11,661 nt of DNA from SHYQ01 sp041674525 (GTDB taxonomy: Bacteria > Chloroflexota > Dehalococcoidia > UBA2979), in the NCBI GenBank assembly GCA_041674525.1, contig JBAYVN010000073.1, forward strand, positions 1 through 11,661. The letters run 5' to 3'. Positions 6,340-11,661 of the stretch are shown here, in pieces. The position numbers and the translations under genes are program-made. Position 1 is the first letter of the stretch, and each line of letters starts with the position of its first letter. The notes under the pieces were generated by a model. It was given only the letters and a program-made list of their open reading frames with translations, did not search any database and was not told the DNA's origin.

Positions 6340-7422
6340 CTAGCGCCGGCGCGCGGCTGCCGACGCCTTCGTCGCGGACCGGGACGAGGTCTTCGCTGGG
6401 GCCTTCGCGGACGCCGCGGCACGACCTGTTGCCCGGGGGGCCGAGGCCGCCGCACGCGCGGGCGCCTTCGCAGCGGCCTTCGCGGCCGGCTTCGCCGCAG
6501 ACTTTGCGGCTGGCCTTGCTGCGGGCCTCGCAGCTGGCTTTCCGGCGGGCTTCGCGGTGGACTTCGCCGCCACCTTCGCGGCAGGCTTCGCAGCTGGCTT
6601 CGCGGCGGGCTTCGCTGCCGACTTCACGACAGGCTTCGCTGCGGCCGTTGCGGCGGGCTTCGCGGCGGGCTTCGCGGCGGGCTTCGCGGCAGGCTTCGCG
6701 GCGAGCTTCGCGGCGGGCTTCGCGGTGGGCTTCGCAGCAGGCTTCGCGGCGGGCTTCGCGGCAGGCTTCGCGACGAGCTTCGCGGCGGGCCTCGCTGGCA
6801 TCTTGACGCCGCGCTCTTCGGCGAGCCGCTTCGTCAGGGTCTTCCATGCGCGGTCAAGGCGCTGCCGGAACTGCTCCTCCGTGCCCGAGTTGTCGATCTT
6901 CACGTCGGCATGGGCCGCACGTTCCTGCGAGGACATCTGGGAGTTGATCCGCGCCATCGCGGCGGCCTCGCTCAGGCCGTTCCGCGTCATGAGGCGCTGA
7001 ACCGCGATCGGAAGGGTGGTGGTGACCACCCAGACCTCGTCGCAGAGGTCGGTCCAGCCGGCCTCGATGAGCACGGCGGCCTCCAGGACGATGACCTGGT
7101 CCCGGTCGCGGCGCTTCAGGTCGCGGAGGTCTTCCGAGATGAGACGGCGGATCTCGGGCCAGAGGATGGAGTTGAGGCGCTCCATCTCGCCCGGGGCGCC
7201 GAAGACCTTGCCGCCCAGGATCCGGCGGTCGACGAACCCGTCCTTGCCCACGATGTCGTGGCCGAAGGCGTTGACGACCTTTTCGAAGCCCGGGGTGCCT
7301 GGCTCGTACGAGCGATGGCCGACGATATCCGCGTCAATGCGCGTCGCACCGAGCGACCGGAAGTGCTCAGCGGCGGTCGACTTCCCCGAGGCGATGCCCC
7401 CGGTCAGACCGATTACGGTCAT
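6340..7422 (-). CDS. coaE: Dephospho-CoA kinase with a long Ala/Lys/Pro-rich C-terminal tail
   Basis: CoaE catalyses the last step of coenzyme A synthesis, phosphorylating the 3'-hydroxyl of dephospho-CoA with ATP in the cytoplasm. The ATG at 7422 follows GGGAG at a 5-nt spacing and opens MTVIGLTGGIASGKSTAAEH, with the P-loop at 8-15. DADIVGH, the EAAVLIEAG stretch and the VTTTLPIAVQRLMTRNGLSEAAAMARINSQMS lid region (seen in part) are classic CoaE. The kinase core ends near residue 207, the normal full length. Residues 208-360 are then an added tail of AAKP/PAAK units, changing near the end to Ser/Arg/Ala-rich sequence ending AARRR. Such tails resemble histone H1 or mycobacterial HU tails and suggest nucleic-acid or polyanion binding. 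The frame continues without a break, so I see no frameshift. Confidence 0.95.
   Translation of the reverse strand: MTVIGLTGGIASGKSTAAEHFRSLGATRIDADIVGHRSYEPGTPGFEKVVNAFGHDIVGKDGFVDRRILGGKVFGAPGEMERLNSILWPEIRRLISEDLRDLKRRDRDQVIVLEAAVLIEAGWTDLCDEVWVVTTTLPIAVQRLMTRNGLSEAAAMARINSQMSSQERAAHADVKIDNSGTEEQFRQRLDRAWKTLTKRLAEERGVKMPARPAAKLVAKPAAKPAAKPAAKPTAKPAAKLAAKPAAKPAAKPAAKPAATAAAKPVVKSAAKPAAKPAAKPAAKVAAKSTAKPAGKPAARPAARPAAKSAAKPAAKAAAKAPARAAASAPRATGRAAASAKAPAKTSSRSATKASAAARRR
6480..6800 (-). repeat. Degenerate 12-nt tandem repeat inside coaE, encoding AAKP units
   Basis: On the plus strand the unit reads close to GGCTTCGCGGCG, repeated in phase with only point changes. The most regular block is at about 6655-6790. 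On the coding strand each unit gives four residues, mostly Pro-Ala-Ala-Lys. Every departure I noticed keeps the 12-nt spacing, so length changes by unit gain or loss stay in frame. The plus-strand reading (repeated FAAG) is a by-product of the repeat and not a gene. Confidence 0.85.
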
Positions 7423-7451
7423 ATGTTCTCCCAGATCCTGCGGAGAGCCCG

Positions 7452-7480
7452 ATTGTATTTCCATCGAGCGGGAGGCGCAA
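7452..7480 (-). promoter_or_regulatory. Candidate sigma-70-type promoter for coaE
   Basis: On the minus strand TACAAT (positions 7457-7452) matches the -10 consensus at 5 of 6. TTGCGC (7480-7475), exactly 17 nt upstream, matches the -35 at 3 of 6. Transcription would start near 7445, about 23 nt before the coaE ATG. The site lies just past the etfA terminator, where a new promoter is needed, and in an unusually AT-rich patch. The -35 is weak, so only the position and the -10 carry the call. Confidence 0.45.
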
Positions 7481-7520
7481 CAAAACTTACCGTGCGCGTT
7501 GGATATGAGGGACAGAGTGT

Positions 7521-7555
7521 GGAAAAGCGGTGGGGGCGGCCGTCCGCCCCCACCG
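7521..7555 (-). terminator. Rho-independent terminator of the ETF operon
   Basis: On the minus strand CGGTGGGGGCGG and CCGCCCCCACCG form a perfect 12-bp stem (7528-7555) with a four-base loop, followed by CTTTTCC. It lies about 50 nt past the etfA stop codon and before the coaE promoter region, so it should separate the ETF cluster from coaE. Confidence 0.85.
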
Positions 7556-7585
7556 TCTCGTTCGGAGTCTTGCGACCGCCGGGCC

Positions 7586-7605
7586 GCGGCCGCACGTGCG
7601 GCCGC
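7586..7605. repeat. Perfect 20-bp palindrome at the etfA stop codon
   Basis: GCGGCCGCAC followed by GTGCGGCCGC is fully self-complementary and touches the first base of the etfA stop codon on the left-hand side. In RNA it would form an 8-bp stem with an ACGU loop, about 30 nt before the terminator stem. It may be an extra 3'-end hairpin, or a coincidence of a GC-rich region. Confidence 0.7.
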
Positions 7606-8564
7606 TAGCCCTTCTTGAATTCCTCGATGAGCGCCGGAACGACGTTCTTGTAGTCGCCGACGATGCCGTACTTGGCGAAGGACCAGATGTTGGCGTCCGG
7701 GTCGCGGTTCACGGCGATCAGCACCTTCGCCCCGGAGCAGCCCGCCAGGTGCTGGCTGGCGCCCGAGATGGCGATGGCGATGTAGATGTCCGGCGAGACG
7801 ACCTTGCCGGTCAGGCCGACCTGCTGGCTCGGGGGGTACCAGCCCAGGTCCACCGCGGCGCGCGAGGCACCCACGGCAGCCTTGTCCGTGCCGATCGCGG
7901 CGGCGAGCGCCTCGATGAGCTGGAAGCCCTCCGCGCTGCCAAGGCCACGGCCTCCAGAGACGACGACGGGGGCGTCCTGGATCTGGAGCCCCTCCGAGAC
8001 GGATGCTTCATACCCGGTGACCAGGGTCCGGCTCTCGCCCGCCGCGGGGAGCGGGACGGTGGTGGAGGCCCCGGGCCCCGTCGCACGGTCGAACGACTTG
8101 GAGCGCACGGTCGCCATCGCGGGGGCCGTGGCGAACGAGTATGTCGCGAGGGCGTTGCCGCCGTACGCCGGGCGGGTGGCCTTCAGCGCCCCGCCTTCGT
8201 CCACGATCGAGATGCAGTCCATCGCCACGGCGGTGTTGCGGCGGTGCGAGAGGCGCGGGCCGATCTCGCGGCCAGACGCCGACTGGGGGATGAGGACGAG
8301 GTCGGGGTTCGCCTGGTCCAGCGCCGCGCCCAGCGCGGGCAGCCACTGCTCCGCGCGGAACGTGTCGTACGTGGCGTCGTCGTTGACGTATGCGGTGGCG
8401 GCGCCCGCAGCGGCCGCGGCGGCTGCCGTGGCCCCGGTGCCGAGGAGGGTGACGCTCACGACGCCGCCGGCAGCGAGGCCCGCCGCTCCGTTGAGCAGTT
8501 CCAGCGTGGTGGGAGTGGGCTGGCCGCCGGACAGTTCACCGACGACGAGGATGTTGCGTGCCAT
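7605..8564 (-). CDS. etfA: Electron transfer flavoprotein alpha subunit
   Basis: The product has 319 residues and is soluble and cytoplasmic. With EtfB it takes electrons from acyl-CoA dehydrogenases and passes them to a membrane acceptor. The C-terminal FAD domain (about 195-319) is well conserved: GGRGLGS (204-210), GASRAAVD with R235, TGKVVSPDIYIA with T252, ISGASQHLAG with H272, and AVNRDPDANIW leading to YGIVGD. R235, T252 and H272 align with human ETF-alpha R249, T266 and H286, which sit around the flavin. The usual VGQTGK reads VGLTGK here (Leu251). The N-terminal half has a long Ala-rich stretch (about 44-56) before TAYV. The start at 8564 has GGAGAG upstream. The gene follows etfB by 45 nt, so the two are very probably cotranscribed and end at the terminator downstream. 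Confidence 0.96.
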   Translation of the reverse strand: MARNILVVGELSGGQPTPTTLELLNGAAGLAAGGVVSVTLLGTGATAAAAAAAGAATAYVNDDATYDTFRAEQWLPALGAALDQANPDLVLIPQSASGREIGPRLSHRRNTAVAMDCISIVDEGGALKATRPAYGGNALATYSFATAPAMATVRSKSFDRATGPGASTTVPLPAAGESRTLVTGYEASVSEGLQIQDAPVVVSGGRGLGSAEGFQLIEALAAAIGTDKAAVGASRAAVDLGWYPPSQQVGLTGKVVSPDIYIAIAISGASQHLAGCSGAKVLIAVNRDPDANIWSFAKYGIVGDYKNVVPALIEEFKKG

Positions 8565-8609
8565 GTTCTGCTCTCCGTTCCCGTAGCGTGACGGGTCGAC
8601 TGCCGGCGG

Positions 8610-9413
8610 CTACAGGATCTTGTCGGCCCGGAGCCGCGCGACGAGCGCCGCGGCCTGCGCCTGGGGGGTGTCGCCCTCCATCAGCTCGACCTTGGCGCCC
8701 CGGGTGGGGGTGGCCAGGCGCTCGAGCTTCAGCCGCGCTCCGGCGGCGCCCACCTGCGAGGGGTCGAGGCCGAGGTCGCCGGTCTTCCACTGGGTCACGG
8801 TCTTCTTCGCCGCCGCCATGATCTGCGGGAGCTTCGGGTAGCGGGGCTCACCGAACTCGTTGGAGACGGTGACGACCGCCGGGAGGGGCGTCTCGGCGTT
8901 CTCGAAGCCGTCGGCGAGCACGCGCTGGACCTGGAGGCCTGCGCCGCCGGTGGTCACGCTCTTGGCGATGATCGAGGCGGGCCAGCCGAGCTCCTCGGCG
9001 ATCAGCAAGCCGACCTGGCCCATGTCCCAGTCGGCGGCCTGGCGCCCGCAGAACACGGCCTCCACGTCGCCCAGCTTCTTGATCGCGGCGGCGAGCGCCT
9101 TCGCGGTGGTGTACGAGTCGCCATCCTCGAACGCCGGGTCATTCAGGAGCACGCCCTCATCGGCGCCCATCGCGAGCACCTGCTTGATGGCGGCCGCGGC
9201 GCTGTCCGCGCCGAGCGAGATGACCGTGACCTTGCTGCCGGCGTTGGCCTCCTTGATGCGGAGGGCGGCCTCGGCGGCGATGCCGTCGAACTGGCTGAGG
9301 ACCGGGGCGATCCCCTGGGCCGGGACGACCTTGTTGGTCGCCGCGTCGATGCGGAACGCCGAAGGCGGAGTCTCAGGGTCAGGGATCTGCTTCGCACAGA
9401 CCACGATGTGCAT
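8610..9413 (-). CDS. etfB: Electron transfer flavoprotein beta subunit
   Basis: The product has 267 residues, starting MHIVVCAKQIPDPE behind GGAGG at 7-nt spacing. The family signature is clear: GRQAADWDMGQVG (123-135) and NEFGEPRYPKLPQIM (185-199). The second is the recognition-loop region; its Leu195 matches the leucine of human ETF-beta that docks into acyl-CoA dehydrogenases. The first lies in the nucleotide-binding region, where electron-bifurcating ETFs usually have a DGDTAQVG-like motif. Here D-W-D-M-G-Q-V-G differs from it, which argues mildly for an ordinary, non-bifurcating ETF. That reading comes from memory of the families and is not a computed alignment. The membrane Fe-S oxidoreductase gene 135 nt upstream is its probable electron acceptor. 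Confidence 0.96.
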   Translation of the reverse strand: MHIVVCAKQIPDPETPPSAFRIDAATNKVVPAQGIAPVLSQFDGIAAEAALRIKEANAGSKVTVISLGADSAAAAIKQVLAMGADEGVLLNDPAFEDGDSYTTAKALAAAIKKLGDVEAVFCGRQAADWDMGQVGLLIAEELGWPASIIAKSVTTGGAGLQVQRVLADGFENAETPLPAVVTVSNEFGEPRYPKLPQIMAAAKKTVTQWKTGDLGLDPSQVGAAGARLKLERLATPTRGAKVELMEGDTPQAQAAALVARLRADKIL

Positions 9414-9431
9414 GTCGTTGCCTCCGTTGCA

Positions 9432-9447
9432 GGGGCGCCGCCGCCCC
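9432..9447. other. Small hairpin just upstream of the etfB ribosome-binding site
   Basis: GGGGCG (9432-9437) and CGCCCC (9442-9447) form a 6-bp stem with a four-base loop, 18 nt before the etfB start codon and close to its GGAGG. It could tune etfB translation relative to the upstream gene, but short GC hairpins are expected by chance in this sequence. The rest of the 135-nt gap shows no terminator, so read-through from the Fe-S gene is likely. Confidence 0.35.
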
Positions 9448-9548
9448 AGATCTGAACTTGTGCATACCGCGCGTGGCGGGCATGCGCAACCTGCGTGATG
9501 ACGCCTGACCTGCCCGGCCGTGCGGCGTGACCGGGGTGGGGCGGGCTG

Positions 9549-11661
9549 CTACTCCTTGCCGAACACCGATGCTTCGAGCAGTTCGGCGATGTCGAAGGGA
9601 CGCATGCGCCCCTCCTCCTCGGGGTGCACCGCGGGCACCCCATCCTCGAACATCTGGATGCAGAACGGGCAGTTGGAGATCACCTGCGTGGCGCCCGTGC
9701 CCACGGCCTCCTCGGCGCGGACGTGGTTCACGCGCCGCTCGCCGATCTCCTCCTGCCACATGTTGCCGCCACCGGCGCCGCAGCACAGGCCCTTGCTCAG
9801 GTTGCGCTGCATCTCCACCAGGTTCGCGCCGGGGACCATCTGGATGATCTCACGGGGGGCGTCGTACTGGCCGTTGTACCGGCCGAGGTAGCAGGAGTCG
9901 TGGTAGGTGACGGAGGCGCCCACCGGGTGCGTCGGCTTCAGCGTGCCCTGTTGCAGGGCGTTACGCAGGAACTCCGTGTGGTGCAGCACCTCGAAGTGCC
10001 CGTCGAACTGCGGGTACTCGTTCTTGAATGTGTTGAAGCAGTGCGGGCAGTTGGTGATCACGCGCTGGACGTTCTTCGACTTGAAGGTGTCCACGAGCTG
10101 CTGCGCGAGGATCTGGAAGAGGTACTCGTTGCCCAGGCGGCGAGCCGGATCGCCGGTGCAGGTCTCCTCCTGCCCGAGGACGCCGAAGGAGGCACCGGAC
10201 TCGCGCAGCAGGCGGAACACGGCCTTCGTCACCGGCAGGTTGCGTTCCACCAGCGAGCCTGCGCAGCCGACCCAGTACAGGTACTCCTGTGACCCGTCGA
10301 AGATGGGGACGTCGCCCAGACCCTCCATCCACGTGGTGCGCTCCAGCGAGGTGCCGCGCCACGGGTGGCCGCGGCTCTCGAGGTTCTCCAGCGCCATCTG
10401 CGCGGTGCCGGGGATGCGGGCCTCGTTCATCACCAGGAACCGGCGCATGTCCACGATGGTGGGGACGTGCTCGATCATCACCGGGCACTCCTGCATGCAG
10501 GCGCCGCACGTCCGGCAGGCCCAGAGCGTCTCGTCCTTGATCACCTCGCCCACCATCGCCACCGCGGAGACCTCGCGACCGGGGTCGCCGGTCTGGTGGC
10601 GGTGCGTCTGGATCGCGGGACCGACGTCGGCGAGGTGGGCCTTCAGGTCCTGGATCAGGTGCATGGGCGAGAGCGGCTGGCCGGCGATGTTCGCGGGGCA
10701 CACCTCGGAGCAGCGTCCGCAGCGCACGCACGCGTCCAGCTCGAAGAGCTGCTTCCATGTGAAGTCCTGCACGTAGCCGACGCCGAAGACCTCCTGCTGC
10801 TCGATGTCCTCGATCTTCGTGAGGCGTCCCGGCGAGTCCATGCGCAGGAAGAAGGCGTTGACGGGCGCGAAGAAGAGGTGGTCCAGGCGCGTGAAGACGA
10901 TGAGCGCGAGCCACGCGAACGCGGTGGCGATGTGCGCCCACCAGCTCCACGTGTGCACCGCGAGGATGGTCGACTCCTCGAGGTGCAGCGACGCGATGGC
11001 GGTGGCGATGCCGAAGGAGACGAATGACCACGGGGCCCAGTCCGGGTGTTGCACCAGCTCCGTGACCATGATGCGGGCGGATTCCACCACGAAGCCGCTC
11101 AGCAGCACGAAGCCGAGCCCGAGGATGATCAGGTGATCCTCGAGGCGCTCATCCCAGCGGATGCGGTGGAAGTCCTGGAAGTACCGGCGGTTGAGCGCCA
11201 TTGCGACCCCGACGAGGCCGATGAGGCCGAAGAGGTCGCCGTAGAACGAGAAGATCAGGTAGTAGGTGCCGTGCAGGAAGTGAATCGGCGAGTCGCCCTC
11301 GATCGCGACCTGGGCGGTGACGAACGCGAGGACCACGATCGAGGAGAAGATGCACCAGTGCATGATCCCGGCGTAGCGGTCGCGCCGGACCTTCTCCTGC
11401 GCCAGCCCCAGGCGCATCGCATTGCTGAAGCGCCGCGGGACATCGCGCAGCATCCCCGGGGTCGGGCGGCCGATGCCCCAGAGACGGATGTGGTGAATCA
11501 GCCCGTAGACCAGCAGGCCGAGCAGTGCCGCCATGAAAACGTAGACCGCCCACGGGTGGGCGACGTTGTAGTAGATCTCACGACCGGCCTGCTCCGGGAC
11601 GGTGGTCGCGGCGTAGAACCCGAGGCCGGAGAGACCGACGGCCGGTCCCCACCATGAGCGC
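9549..11661 (-). CDS. Membrane Fe-S oxidoreductase, probable ETF:quinone oxidoreductase (EMO type), 5' end outside the window
   Basis: The frame stays open to the window edge (703 codons visible). An internal ATG at 11534 exists, but the 42 codons before it contain REIYYNVAHPWAVYVF, which looks like the start of the first membrane helix of this family, so I treat the gene as 5'-partial. Numbering from 11534, about five hydrophobic segments fill residues 1-225 in a NarI-like cytochrome b arrangement, with candidate haem histidines H59, H194 and H201. Two ferredoxin motifs follow: C269-C272-C275-C279 and C340-C343-C346-C350. Two CCG domains come next: C424, C459-T460, C496-C499, then C548, C584-C585, C622-C625. 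This order matches the membrane Fe-S oxidoreductases linked to ETFs in Syntrophomonas and other bacteria. The neighbouring etfBA genes make transfer of ETF electrons to menaquinone the best reading. Confidence 0.9.
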   Translation of the reverse strand, partial: RSWWGPAVGLSGLGFYAATTVPEQAGREIYYNVAHPWAVYVFMAALLGLLVYGLIHHIRLWGIGRPTPGMLRDVPRRFSNAMRLGLAQEKVRRDRYAGIMHWCIFSSIVVLAFVTAQVAIEGDSPIHFLHGTYYLIFSFYGDLFGLIGLVGVAMALNRRYFQDFHRIRWDERLEDHLIILGLGFVLLSGFVVESARIMVTELVQHPDWAPWSFVSFGIATAIASLHLEESTILAVHTWSWWAHIATAFAWLALIVFTRLDHLFFAPVNAFFLRMDSPGRLTKIEDIEQQEVFGVGYVQDFTWKQLFELDACVRCGRCSEVCPANIAGQPLSPMHLIQDLKAHLADVGPAIQTHRHQTGDPGREVSAVAMVGEVIKDETLWACRTCGACMQECPVMIEHVPTIVDMRRFLVMNEARIPGTAQMALENLESRGHPWRGTSLERTTWMEGLGDVPIFDGSQEYLYWVGCAGSLVERNLPVTKAVFRLLRESGASFGVLGQEETCTGDPARRLGNEYLFQILAQQLVDTFKSKNVQRVITNCPHCFNTFKNEYPQFDGHFEVLHHTEFLRNALQQGTLKPTHPVGASVTYHDSCYLGRYNGQYDAPREIIQMVPGANLVEMQRNLSKGLCCGAGGGNMWQEEIGERRVNHVRAEEAVGTGATQVISNCPFCIQMFEDGVPAVHPEEEGRMRPFDIAELLEASVFGKE

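Noticed and set aside
6480..6800. CRISPR-like array
   Set aside because: The repeat is contiguous, 12 nt long, without spacers, in frame within coaE, and codes for a regular AAKP tail.
6319..7608. 429-codon plus-strand frame, and the FAAG-repeat frame at 6557-7000, opposite coaE
   Set aside because: Both are reverse readings of the coaE 12-nt repeat. The minus strand encodes an unmistakable kinase with a normal start and ribosome-binding site.

Overview
This is an 11.7 kb, GC-rich stretch of bacterial chromosome with seven confident protein genes, one of them running off each edge. No rRNA, tRNA, CRISPR array, IS element or phage gene was seen. The mix points to a high-GC aerobic or facultative bacterium that moves beta-oxidation-type electrons into a membrane quinone pool. 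Its elements are an ETF pair beside a membrane Fe-S/cytochrome b-like oxidoreductase, a CbbQ/NorQ-type ATPase with a very long von Willebrand (VWA) partner, and a CoaE kinase with an Ala/Lys/Pro tail. Chloroflexota is my best guess and Actinomycetota the alternative; this is inference from gene content, because no phylogenetic marker is present.

Left end (1-2004): a VOC/glyoxalase-fold gene leaves the window on the minus strand. It is divergent from a plus-strand metallo-beta-lactamase-fold hydrolase, and the short gap between them holds an imperfect 2 x 28 bp tandem repeat. About 430 bp without a large gene follows. It holds a possible 15-codon mini-ORF with a near-perfect Shine-Dalgarno, several hairpins, and a strong 12-bp-stem terminator-like hairpin where plus- and minus-strand transcription converge.

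Middle (2005-7464): a minus-strand run reads, in transcription order, coaE, a MoxR/CbbQ/NorQ-type AAA+ ATPase, then a 1095-residue VWA protein. The ATPase and VWA protein look like a chaperone pair of the kind that remodels a metalloenzyme or Rubisco, but no client gene is visible. The VWA protein carries about eight 37- or 40-residue helical repeats at its N-terminus. CoaE carries a 153-residue lysine/alanine/proline tail encoded largely by a degenerate 12-nt repeat.

Right end (7465-11661): a minus-strand cluster reads membrane Fe-S oxidoreductase (5' end outside the window), etfB, etfA, and a rho-independent terminator. The likely pathway is acyl-CoA dehydrogenase to ETF to membrane Fe-S protein to (mena)quinone, replacing the ETF:ubiquinone oxidoreductase of proteobacteria and mitochondria. 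The best leads for novelty are the repeat-bearing VWA/AAA+ pair and the tailed CoaE; the electron-transfer cluster is of a known general type.
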